Source: Paraspadella gotoi
Taxonomy: Eukaryota > Chaetognatha
Direction: 5' to 3'
Assembly (NCBI GenBank): GCA_051294375.1
Contig: CM119266.1
Location: 16,031,384-16,095,383 of the forward strand
DNA: 64,000 nt
Numbering within the stretch: position 1 is the stretch's first letter; every line of letters begins with the position of its first letter. Of the stretch, positions 27,778 to 41,120 are shown one piece after another. Both the position numbers and the translations under genes were made by a program. A model generated the notes under the pieces. That model did no database searches. It was not told the origin of the DNA and saw nothing but the letters and a program-made list of their open reading frames with translations.

Positions 27778-29277
27778 TAATAATAATTCCTGCAACGCTA
27801 ACCGGAACTCGTTTTCCGTTTCGGAAAAAAAAAAACCTCAAAAAATAGAGAAAAATAAATCTCGACATTCCAGACATTTTATTTCTTTATTAATAAATTA
27901 GCGGGCACCTTATGAGCCTTAACCGGTTAGAAGTTTCCTAACTTTTTTCTTTCTTTCTCCTTCTCGAGAGTTTTCAGTAATTGAGTCTGTGTTTTTCTTG
28001 AACGGTGACTCCTTTCACCAATCAATCAATTTTCCGTCCAAGGCTATTAGTCGATGTTATTAGAGAAATGATTGGCGATGCGATCGTCAACCTGATTGGA
28101 AATACGTGATTAGATTAAATTATGGAACAAAGTAACAGCGAAAGATTTATTAGAAGAGTGGTGGATATCAATTAGACTGGGAAAGGAAGTTTCGATGTGA
28201 TTTTAGTGAAAAGATTTGTCCAAGTGATTTAAAACGATAACTTTTGAAAAACTATTTACGTATTTATGCTTCACCGAAAAGCAGAACTTATTATCGAATT
28301 TAGTTACGAATTCCGAAAAGTTTCTTCTTGACGGATTTTCTTTGCCTGTCCCACCGAAATTATCTAGAAAACAAAAAAGGAAGGAAAAAAAATTGGGGAA
28401 AAAAAAACAAAAAAACTTTCTTAACCTTTTCAGTGACGGAAAATTAGCAGATGTTACTTACGAAATTATTCAAGGGAAAAAAATCACGTTTTTCTTCGTC
28501 TTGAAATTTTTCAGGTTCTTAGGACTTTTGAAAAAAAATGGCTGCGAAAAAATCACTACTATGTAGTGTGATGAGAGAATTTTAAGTGGATCTTTGTTAG
28601 AGTTTTGAAAGTTAAAGGGTTTTATAAATTGAACTACTTTAAAGAGAAAACATGATTTATTAAGTTATGTTCCTTAGGCAAGAATTATAACAACCGGAAA
28701 ACTTTATATTTTCCGAAGTCGGAGAAATCAAAGCGTAAAAAGTTCACTGGGTGAATAGTGAGTCATACTTTTATCTCTCCCACCTAGCTCCTACCAGCCT
28801 TCCCCCCCCTAAAAAAATACCCCCTTTTAACGTCATTTTTATTTTGAAAAAAAAATGTTATCGAGTTATTTTTCTATATTTTTCTACACTTACGACAGAA
28901 ACCCACACACGGCGATTGAGATTTTAGGTGGACTGCGAACGACCTGAGAGAGAATATTGTGAATAGAGATTCTGCGGAGCTCTACGGTAACAGACAATAA
29001 TAAATAAGTTTGTTACGGTCGTCGCTCCCTCAGGACGCGTTCGTCGTCGTCGCCTCGCGGCGGCGAAAAAAGAAATATTTTCTCAGACTCGGGCACCGAT
29101 TTTTGTGTCACCGGAAATAAGTTCTTTGAAGATGGAGAATGAAATGTTGTTTAAAGTTTGTAATCTAATAAGAGGCTTCGGATCTAGAGCTTCATATTCG
29201 ATTATGACTCATAAGAAAAATATTAATTATGTTTGCTGTCGTGTGTTTAAAAATAAGACGCTCTGCAATACTAAGTT

Positions 29278-29533
29278 TGAAGAGGCTGGTTTTACAGGCG
29301 CCACACCCACAGCGGTGTCACTCGTGGCAACGCGAGACAGCATGTTCATGTAGTCCAGAGCTTTGGATCTGGCAGTAGGCCCATGCTTACAGCGGGTTAC
29401 CCGGTCCATCCCACTTTCTACATGACAACCTCAGGGCTCGAACCAGGGACGCACATGGATGGTGCATTAGCACTGAGCCACTGAGGCGCTGTGAAAGTAC
29501 AGCTTAATCCATCTGTGGTGATAGGACCACCAG
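29278..29533 (-). mobile_element. tRNA-derived SINE-like insertion (copy C)
   Basis: Identical in layout to the element at 20,631-20,886, with AAGTT at 29,273-29,277 and 29,534-29,538. Because the flanks also match copy B, this is the same insertion event duplicated with its surroundings, not an independent insertion. Confidence 0.7.
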
Positions 29534-31330
29534 AAGTTCTTCGTTACATAATATGACCATTATTTTTACTTTTTGGAGCCTACCTTCAATCCTTTTTTCA
29601 TCCGAAAATTGAAAACTGGATAAAAAAAAAAACCTTTGAAAGGCCGGCCGGGGTAAATTGAGATTTTTTTGATAAGATAAGAAAACTGAGGGAAAAAAAT
29701 TGTTTTAAAGAAGACTAATATTCTTTGTCGGTTTTTTTTTCGGTTACTTTCGGTTAAGTTTTTTATATTTCAATAGCGCGGTCTACGGACGACAGTTCAT
29801 AACTTTACAGTAATGGTTAAGAAATTTACTAGTCGCGCCGGAGTTTGGGAAGGTTGTGAGAGCCATTAGCCACCAAAAAACCAAATCGGCCATAATCTTC
29901 TTCTTTTTCGTTCTCGCCTCGTCGTCGTCGTCATTGTCGCGTCGTCACCGACTCCATTTCGAACCCATTTTCCCTCACTTTGTTCCATCCGCTTTTCGCC
30001 TTCTTCCAAGTTTACTTTGAACCCGCGGGCAGACGAGGTTGCGGCGGCGGCGGCGGTACGGCGGCAGCGGCGGCAGCGGCAGCGCAGCGGCAGCGACGGC
30101 GATTGCTACTCAACCCACTTGACCCGCTTCCACCCCATCCACTCCGCCACACGCGCTCTCCCTTTTTAACCCGTCTACGTGATTCTCCACTTCCGGGTTC
30201 CTTCCACTACGAAGGTCGACTGCGTCCTCGCGGTTCGTTGTGGGCGTGGGCTGAGTCGTGGGCTGAGGCGTGGGATGGGCGTGGGCGTTAGCTGGGACAT
30301 GTTTGTGGACGTGGGCGTATCATCCCAATCGTTTCTGGAGCCAATTCAAGTTTCAGTCTGAGTATACTCCTACGAGTAAAACACCAACTCTTGCACCACA
30401 TTTCACCTTACTAAAATGTATACAATCACTTTTTACTAATGCGCCCATCCTCACCTCACAGAATAACAAACTCTACCACCTTCAAGCGCCAGCATCAACA
30501 TCACCGGCGCGCCCCTCCTCGCCACTTTCTATCTCCCTCTCCTCTCGTCTCCTCTCACGAATCGAAGACGTTCACGTCACTCGTTGTAGCCGCTCGTCAC
30601 CGCCTCTCATCAACTGAGCAAATATACGAGAAAAATCTGCCCCCGCAACGACGACGACGAGAACGACGACGAGAACGACGACCAAGTTGAATACGATGAC
30701 AATAATTAATTAGCAAGGATGGCTTGTGTGAAAATTTTTACTATCATGAGTGTTAATTTCAATTAATGTCGAAAGGGTAGTTGGGCAAAAGTGACCAGAT
30801 GAACTTGATAAAAATAGAAAAAAAAACATACCGTTTATAATATAAACATTAACAGGAAATAATAGCATAAACTTATTAATAAAATAAGCACTAATGGACC
30901 AAAACTTTTAAAGCCGAAAACGATGACTTTGTCAGTCTTCGAAGATGACAATGGGACGACGACGAGGACGACGACGACAGAACTTTTTAACCTTCGTGAA
31001 AGTTGTTTAACTTGTCTCTCCCTCTTTCTCTGGTTAAAAGATGAGAACGTGAGGATTTCTCGTGAGTTTCACTCGCTTGTCCGCCTTCCCGTTCTTCCTG
31101 CCCGAGCTTTCTATTTCGTCCTTGAAAAAAAAATGATTTCAGTCAAAACTTTGATGGACAACGTGAGTAGCTGTTTACCTGGAAATTTATCGTTAATTTT
31201 AAAAGCCTAATATTGAGGATTAACTTTTGGTAATTAAATAATTTTAAGCAATCGAAGCTTTTGAGTTTTATAAACTAAAAAAAACTAAATTCCTAGAATT
31301 TTATCCAAAGGCTATTTCCCTTGTTCCTCC

Positions 31331-31400
<70 letters not shown>

Positions 31401-31600
31401 GCTTTCGCTCACGATCAGGTGGCGAAGTAAAAGTTTAAAGAATAAGTGGATAAAAGAAAGAGATTGAGAAAGAGAAAAAGTGGAGAAAGAGAAAGTAAAT
31501 TGAAATCTTCTTGGGTGGCGGCCGCCGCTTCAATCACGCGAACCAGGTTTTTGATGAAAAAATAATGGGGAAGGAGATGCGTGGGGAAAGAGGGTGGGGA

Positions 31601-31699
<99 letters not shown>

Positions 31700-32772
31700 A
31701 AGAGAGAGAGAGAGAGAAAGAAAGCCTAACAGCAATGCTACTAATAAAGCCGTTAGAGCCTATCATTAAGTAGCATTCTGGCAATGAAAACAAATAAGGA
31801 AACAAAAGAAGAAAACAACAAAATAAAGCGAATGTAAAGAACGACGGGAACGACGGGAATCGAAAGAGAGACGAATGAAGTTGGCGATCGATTCGAAGGT
31901 CGGGCGCCAGTCGTTGTTGTTGTTCGTCGTTGTCGTCGTCCAGGCATTGAACCGTGCAGATTCGACCCGGAAAAAAAAAAACCTGGGCCCTCGAATCGTC
32001 GACCTCGAACCCCAGGAGTGTCGACCTCGTTGCTCGAAGCCTCAATGAGTTTCGCTTGGAAAAGTCAGAGTTGACAAATGGTTCCGCCCCCTTTTTTTTC
32101 GAGAGGCTCTCTCGATTGTCGAAGCTCTCGACGCGACCGAAGGAATGAACAAAGTATCAACGAAAGTAGACAGAGTTGAAGGATTTTCAAAGAGTGGCTA
32201 TAGTTCTTATGCGATAGGGTCGTTCTTGCTAATGTCAGCTTGTTACATCGTAGTCTTCTTGGCTAATTTAATAATGAATATATATAAAGTTTATATATCT
32301 TACGTTGATAAAATAGACGAGTTTTCAACCTAAGGTGGCAAAAAATAATGAATTAAAAGAAGGGAAAAAAAGAGTTTTTAAAAACGCATCTTGTCAATAT
32401 CTCAGCTTCAACTCTTCATTCTTTTCTCCCCAAATTTTGTAAACAAACGACTGAATTTGTTTACGACGATTATCAATACTTTCCTTCGCTCTTGACTCGA
32501 GAGGGAGCGACGTATTTCGAACCAACGAAGGAAAAAAAAAAGTAAAAGTGGATATTTTCACTCTGACGTTTGTTTACCTTTTGTTCTTGAAAAAGTTCTT
32601 CACGTGAAATCACCCGAGAGCTCGAGCGACGACGATGATGACGACGATGACGACGATCGGTCGACGATGGTGATTAGCCGATTTACGTCACCATAGAGAC
32701 AACGATGAAAGCTTGTTCGCTCGCTCTCTCTCTCTGCTTTCTTCTGGTATTCGTCACTCTTTCTCTCTCTCT

Positions 32773-32860
<88 letters not shown>

Positions 32861-32954
32861 CACACCTTTTCCTTTTGTTTTTCCCGTTCATTCCCGCCAG
32901 GCGTCGCCGTTCGTCTAGACGATATCTCGATGCTCTTTTGTTTCCCTTCAATGT

Positions 32955-33099
32955 TTACGCCATCGTCGTCTCGCCACTTGGCGACGTCGTCGTCGTAATC
33001 GTCGCCGACGACTTAACGGTCTCTTCTCGGAATGAGAGTCCCTCTATCGGAGGGAGAAAACATTCTTCAAGGTGCTTCTCGTAAAATGATATCGCGAGA
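32955..33099 (-). CDS. Candidate terminal exon, unknown protein
   Basis: A minus-strand stretch starts after a good acceptor (ATTACCTCAG|T) and reads 47 residues before TAA: a mixed N-terminal part (ISFYEKHLEECFLPPIEG) and a Thr-rich tail made by ACG repeats. The same exon is intact in copy B (24,451 down to 24,307) and in the foldback arm (14,335 down to 14,191), and frameshifted in 13,717-13,865. In the 14,191 copy the upstream poly-T is one base shorter, which opens an unspliced 64-codon frame starting MRKTQK. A TATA-type promoter lies about 250 bp upstream on the same strand. I recognise no family. Confidence 0.35.
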
Positions 33100-33346
33100 C
33101 TGAGGTAATTAAAAAAACAAAGGAGCATCCACCTTCTGGGTTTTTCTCATTAAGAATTTTTATTTCCGTCACAGGCGCCCGTTAATTCCGAAGCGAGTCG
33201 AGAATGTGTTAGATGTTGATAGGTTCATTTACACGACTTTACTTAGTTGTAGCGTTCTAGGGTTTAACGTAAATGTTAATATAATAGAAAAAAATACAAA
33301 CTCCACGTTACGTTTCTACAACAAAGATTCACTCTGCCGTTGATAA

Positions 33347-33515
33347 TTTTATACTCTCTCCGTCCATCCCGCGTCTCGCCATTTTTCAAGCGTTAATATG
33401 AAAAGCTAAAAGGTCAGTCTCTTGGGTGTCCCACCATTGGTCACCGCCTTTCTGGCAATCGACCATCGCCGCCCGCCTAATGGTACCGCGTCGTTCTAAA
33501 GAAAATCTATCGATA
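33347..33515 (-). promoter_or_regulatory. Candidate TATA promoter with CCAAT and TATCGATA motifs
   Basis: Reading leftward on the minus strand: TATCGATA (33,508-33,515, the palindrome known as the Drosophila DRE), CCAAT (33,436-33,440) and TATAAAA (33,347-33,353). The CCAAT-to-TATA spacing of about 85 bp is that of a classical promoter. It points toward the candidate exon at 33,099-32,955. It is present in all copies (for example TATAAAT at 13,459 in the inverted copy). Function is inferred from motifs only. Confidence 0.4.
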
Positions 33516-33897
33516 GATGGGGATCGATGAAAGTAAGCTGGATGGTATTTAAAGATGCGAAACGAACCGAGGGGAAGAGGCCTCTAGCGGAGACTGAGTG
33601 AAAAATTGTACAAAGTCAAAGACCAAAAGTAATATCGAACGTTCGAATTAGGGTCGATTTCTGTAGCAAATTAGAAAAAAAAATAATCTAATTATATTTT
33701 CGGTGTACGTAAACCGACTTACTAAAGTTTAATTAAGCCTGAGAAATCAATTCTTTTCTGAGAATGCTAAAGTTGAAAAAAAGAATATATTCTCCCGCCC
33801 GTGACCTTTCCATCCGCCTATCACCTCTCCTGATCGCATCTTTCTTTTTATCAACCGCATCTATACCGTTCTTTCCCTCCTCCGTCTTAATTTCGCT

Positions 33898-33935
<38 letters not shown>

Positions 33936-34107
33936 AGCTTCATAAAGAAAGAAAGAAAAAAAAATGAATTTCTTCTCGGTCATAACTGACCATAAGCTTT
34001 TCTTTAGCCGTTGATGACGGAGGCTAAAAAGGTCAAGAAAATCTTCGCTGGGCGACGAGAGGCGAAGTTGCGGCTGCGGGGGAACAAAGAATAGAAAGAG
34101 AGAGACA

Positions 34108-34155
<48 letters not shown>

Positions 34156-34639
34156 AAAGAAAAAGAAAGAAAAGAAAAGAAAGAAAAGAAAGAAAAAGAA
34201 AAGAAAAGAAAAGAAGAAAAAAAGAAAGAAAGAAAAGAAAAGAAAAGAAAGAAAAGAAAAAAAGAAAAAAAAAAAAAGAAAGTACCGAAAAAATGTAAAG
34301 AAGCGGCTCAGGTGGAATTAGGATTTGCTTCGGCCTCATCAGGGTGGGCGTGGCCGAGGAATCGCCGTCATCAATATGCAAATGAATTTTTATGAAGGTA
34401 CAGGTCGTCGTTGCATCGTCGGGAAGCTGAGGCGGTGACATCTAAGAATAAATCCAACAATCTTTGTTTACTGTTTAGGAAGGAGAACTTAAAATTTATT
34501 TAAAATTAAGTCTTAAAAGAGAAGAAAACATTTAAGGCAACTCTAATCCTAACGCAACGTTGGCCCAAGGTAAGTTAACTAATCAACGTCATGATGGGCG
34601 GGTCGTAAATATTTCGCATCTCATAACTCTCGCTCCTCC

Positions 34640-34725
<86 letters not shown>

Positions 34726-35148
34726 CTCTCTCTGTCCGGCACCTGGCTACCCTCATCCCACTGCATCTCCCGCAATGCCCTCATCCCACTGCATCTCCCG
34801 CAATGCCCATTGTCCGGAATTTGATCTAATTATCTCCTTGACGGGCGAAGACTCATTTCTCGACATCATTATTCATGGCATCTGTCTCATTTCCTCAATC
34901 CCTTTTCCTCTTTCAAGACTTAAAAGCTACATACTTACAGTTATATGCATTCATACGTACAATTTTGAGTAGTTTTTTAAATTATTCTTGCAAAAATTTC
35001 ACTTTTTCTATGTTCAGACGATACCCTATAATAATTAAAGAAAATTAGGAACCGAGGTGACATATTTTATGCTCTTTATGCTCTCATTTTTTCCCCTTCC
35101 TTTTTCTTTCCTTCTTCTGTTCTCATCTCATCTTCCTCCTTCCTCCAT

Positions 35149-35271
35149 ATGTCTCTGTCGAAGTGTCATCCTCGGGTTCGAAGGATTGGGTGAAGGGTCC
35201 GTCTGTCCGTGTGTCCGTGATTCGTGCGGTCAAAAAGATTTGGGTGTTGGGGAATCGGGAATCGAGTTTCG
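35149..35271 (+). CDS. Candidate exon, small Cys-containing segment
   Basis: The plus strand ends at a strong donor, TTTCG|GTAAGA, at 35,271/35,272. In copy C the frame into the donor reads SGSKDWVKGPSVRVSVIRAV. In the inverted copies (for example minus 16,226 down to 16,085) a different frame is open from an ATG (MSLSKWLSSGSKDWGEGSVC) with four cysteines, because one or two bases differ. A pyrimidine-rich, hydrophobic-coding stretch precedes it (35,090-35,148). The correct frame cannot be chosen while the copies disagree. No family recognised. Confidence 0.25.
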
Positions 35272-35491
35272 GTAAGAAGTTTGACCAATTTATTCGCTTC
35301 CTTCTTCTGATGCTGGCTTTTAAAGCTCGGACAGAGATCCCGCTAGGGGGGCGGTTGCAAAAAAAAAGAAAAGAAAAATATTCCGTACTGATTCAGGGTT
35401 AAAGTATTTCGGTAAGTATTTAGGTATTTGTATTTGTATGTTACAAATTCTTAAAATTTCTTTCTTTCTCTTTCTTCCTCTTTTGTTCCTC

Positions 35492-35573
<82 letters not shown>

Positions 35574-36287
35574 CTATTTCCCCCCTCGTCCCATGATTTC
35601 CTTCCCTACCCCACTCGCTCTCATTCTCTTCAGTCTGACCCTCTCTCCCTCCTAATATTCCCTCCTCATTCTGGAATCCAATTTCTATCCTATTTTCTTT
35701 GTCCCGAGTACGAAGATGACGGGTCGAGTTCTGACCGACCACCTGTGACCGACCAGATTGAACCGACGTCCAGACACTTTACAATTCCCCCCCAAAAANN
35801 NNNNNNNNNNNNNNNNNNNNNNNAAAAAAAAAGTTGGGGAGAAAATTCAGTTCAATCGTTGTAATGCGTTTTCAAACTCAATCTTTGAAGACGCTCGTGT
35901 ATCGTTCAGAGGAAAGATTGACGTGAATAGAGCAAGCTCCGCTGACCACAGCTGTGCGAAGCTCATCAGATCGTCCGAAAAGGAAAAGCCAGAAAAGAAA
36001 AAAAAAATCGTCATTGGCGCCACTTGAGTCAAAAAACCGGTGGTGAAGTGGTAGGGGGCGATGGGTGGTGATGGTAAAAGGTGGGAAAGACAAGAATGAG
36101 GTTTAGAGGTTAAAGAGGAAATGGTAACGAATGCGGAGGCGGAGAAAAACTGACCAACGGGGAACGCGGGTCATTTCCGAGACTCGTGCGAAACCTTTTT
36201 TTTTTTCGTGGCGACGATTTTCGTCGTCGCCGCGGGGGAGACGATGGTGACTCGACGATCGGCGCCGTTTAGAGGCGGCGACGATAG

Positions 36288-36401
36288 ATGCCCGACGGCG
36301 ACGACGACGACGACGGCGACGACGACGAAAACGCACCGTCCTTGGCATCTGTTTCCGATCGCCACGCGTCTCCTCGATTTGCGTTGTTTTTGTTCGTTGG
36401 G
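36288..36401 (+). CDS. Candidate first exon, acidic N terminus
   Basis: ATG at 36,288 opens 38 codons ending at a donor, GTTGGG|GTGAGA (36,401/36,402). The peptide starts with an Asp-rich run coded by GAC repeats (MPDGDDDDDGDDDENAPS) and ends in a hydrophobic stretch (FALFLFVG). The surrounding 36,180-36,700 is CpG-rich, as promoters often are. No downstream exon was identified, and a second plus-strand frame is also open here. Confidence 0.25.
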
Positions 36402-37343
36402 GTGAGAAAGGGGGGCGAGGGGAAGAGGGAAGGGGAGACTGAAAAGAAGAGAAAGAGAGATGAAAGGATTATTCTCGAGTCGGTGGTCAAAAGAAAGTGT
36501 TTGTCGAAGGGGCGGCCGGGGGGGGGGAGGTTTGGTGGACGGTTGTCGGAGAAAGGGAGGTCAAGAATGTAGGGCGACTCGGGGCGCGCGGCCGGAAAGG
36601 GTCGCGAGGATCGCGGCGAGCGGTGAGAGCGAGAACGAGACAGTCATGGGAACCATAGAGTCGCACGGACGGCTGACCGTCGAGTCGTGATGAAATCCGA
36701 GTAGTTTAGGATATTCGAGGCGTTTATGACATTTTTAAATTAAAGAAACGAAGGCATTGACGATCAAAAATGCTATTTCTGTATAAATTACGACGTAAAC
36801 TTACCTACAAAAAACAATTGTATTTATGATTAAGGCAAGAAAAGCAATCGTGATGCATGCAATGCAAGAATAAGCAATAAAGACTGAATTAAATCGAGGA
36901 CAACAACTGATTCATCGCTGAACTAAAAATTATGGAGACGAAAGTGAAATCGCGAATTCGGATCACGAAATGTGGAAAGTCGACCTCACAAAGACTAATT
37001 CAGGCCGCAAAAAAAAAAAAAGAAGCTACCGACGCTTTTGATCGTGATTTGCGTCTGCAATGAATAGCGCCGAGGCAAAGATAGAAGTGGCTCAGGACTT
37101 TAAGGCCAAGAAGACTGAGGCTTAAATTGGCAATGACGATATCAATGTCTAAAAATATATCTTATTTTGATTTTTAAACCAAATCTATTTTCTAGAGAGA
37201 TGTACATAAAAGGGACGAGTCGATGAAGGAACTGAAGACTCGCAATTGCAATTGCAAATGCGACCGCGCCGGCGATGAGGATGAATCGGCGATGCGACCT
37301 CTTTGGCGCGGACACCGCGTTGCCGCCGTTGCCCGTTTCCCAA

Positions 37344-37398
37344 ATGCCCGTCGCGTCCGTCCTGCTCGTCGCGTGTCTGCGCCCGACATTCCTCATTG
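37344..37398 (+). CDS. Candidate signal-peptide exon
   Basis: From ATG at 37,344 the plus strand reads MPVASVLLVACLRPTFLI and reaches a donor, ATTG|GTCAGT, in phase 1. This is the shape of a first exon carrying a secretion signal. An in-frame ATG at 37,281 would add 21 residues and weaken the signal. The region is CpG-rich. The open frame continuing to about 37,752 in another phase could hold the next exon, but I see no clear acceptor and no domain. Confidence 0.28.
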
Positions 37399-39390
<1,992 letters not shown>

Positions 39391-39441
39391 TTGACCCCAC
39401 AGATAGTAGACTCGTTAAAAGGTGCGTGTATGAAGCGAAGA

Positions 39442-39541
<100 letters not shown>

Positions 39542-40117
39542 ATTCGATAACAAAGAGGAAATTTGTCAGCGAAACCTCTTAACCTCTTGCAACTTTCCAC
39601 AGTCATTCCGCTCCCACACTCCATTCAAAAGTATTCACTTTCCGACTTCCACACCCACCATTCAACCGCTCGCCCTCTCCGCCAATCAAACAGGCTTCAC
39701 CGAAGGCCCTACCCTCCAATCAACGCGCGCCCTCTCCAGCCCCAGCCCCATCCATCACTCGGCACCTGGCCCGTTTTCAATTCGCCTAAAAAATTCGCGG
39801 TTTTCTTCGTCGCCGCCGTCGGCGCCACCGAAGCTGCCGGCGCCAAAGAAAGCCGCGCCCGACGCCGGTTTAACAGGCGCCGGGAAAAAGCGCCGCCTTA
39901 TTTGGGACAATTATTCAAAATTCCGTCTCTCGCAGCTGAGACGTCGGATGAGGAGGTTGCNNNNNNNNNNNNNNNNNNNNNNNNNNNNNNNNNNNNNNNN
40001 NNNNNNNNNNNNNNNNNNNNNNNNNNNNNNNNNNNNNNNNNNNNNNNNNNNNNNNNNNNNNNNNNNNNNNNNNNNNNNNNNNNNNNNNNNNNNNNNNNNN
40101 NNNNNNNNNNNNNNNNN

Positions 40118-40148
<31 letters not shown>

Positions 40149-40583
40149 CGTGGCGCCCAAAGTCGGAGGCGTGTCGCCGAAAGTCAGGCGCCGAAAAAGA
40201 AAATTCAAGGGAAACAAACGAAGAAAAAATAAACTTTTTTTCTTGAGGTAAGTGTAGGAAGAAGAAGAGTTTAGTCACAAACATTAAAATTCAAATTATA
40301 TATTATTATAATTAATAAATTATTATTACGTCTTTATTGAACATATGTTTCAAGTTTTGAGGACAACAATTAATGCGATTGATAAGATAGGAGAAAAGAG
40401 CTGCGAGCAAAGCGTGTCAGGTAGATGGTGAAAAAAAATAAAGAGTCAGCAGATGAGAACGTAATTTTTAATTAAAAAACAACAAAAAATCAGAGAAAAC
40501 AAAACACCCGAATCCAGCATTTTGAATTCACCGGGAATCGTCTTATGTTTCAAACGAAGAACGGCATCGGTAAATAGGATCGA

Positions 40584-40587
<4 letters not shown>

Positions 40588-40674
<87 letters not shown>
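40588..40674. repeat. (CT)n microsatellite
   Basis: An uninterrupted CT run of about 87 bp. The sequence between it and the phosphatase 3' end (40,675-41,120) is AT-rich without a supported gene. Confidence 0.95.
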
Positions 40675-40676
<2 letters not shown>

Positions 40677-40966
40677 GATCTCATACCTGCATGATTCCCG
40701 CCCTTCCCAATTCGTTAATCCAATTAATCATTTTCTGTTTTATTTTCTGTTTTATTTTTTCTCTCGTTTCACTTTCTCACGTCAGAAAGGAGAAAATGCA
40801 GATATTAAACCCTCGATTTTCGAAAGACCACCGATATAAAGAAATACGCGTTGTTAATTGATTAATTAAAACAATTAATGCGAGAAGCCGCACGAAGGCG
40901 TTTTTGGCCCTGTAATTACGCTTTTCGAGTCGGCGTGCATGACACACAAAATGGAGAAAAGGCCAA

Positions 40967-40972
40967 TTTATT
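40967..40972 (-). promoter_or_regulatory. Candidate polyadenylation signal, receptor phosphatase
   Basis: AATAAA on the minus strand, about 150 nt past the phosphatase stop codon (41,121-41,123). It is the nearest canonical signal I see. Confidence 0.4.
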
Positions 40973-41120
40973 AATCGAAATAAGAAACTAAAAAAAATGC
41001 ATTTGAACGTTCGAGCAATTATTAAAAAAGACATAAAAATAAAAACCACCTAAAACACATGACATTTCTACGTGCAAGATAATACAATTTGGTTTCGAGA
41101 GAGTCATTCTACAGAGTCAT

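Larger units (their letters stand above)
26838..36176 (+). repeat. Copy C of the repeated locus, joined to the right flank
   Basis: A direct repeat of copy B to about 35,457, then continuing through the remaining part of the unit (CT run 35,490-35,571, then 35,572-36,176) into unique sequence. A 25-N gap at 35,799-35,823 sits in a C/A homopolymer that is continuous in the inverted copies (10,981-10,997 and 15,551-15,567). C is the most complete copy and carries the SINE-like insertion, the candidate promoter and two candidate exons. Confidence 0.85.

Noticed and set aside
18190-36176. The repeated unit as a large transposon
   Set aside because: No terminal repeats, target duplications, transposase or reverse transcriptase; copies share flanking context rather than inserting into new sites.
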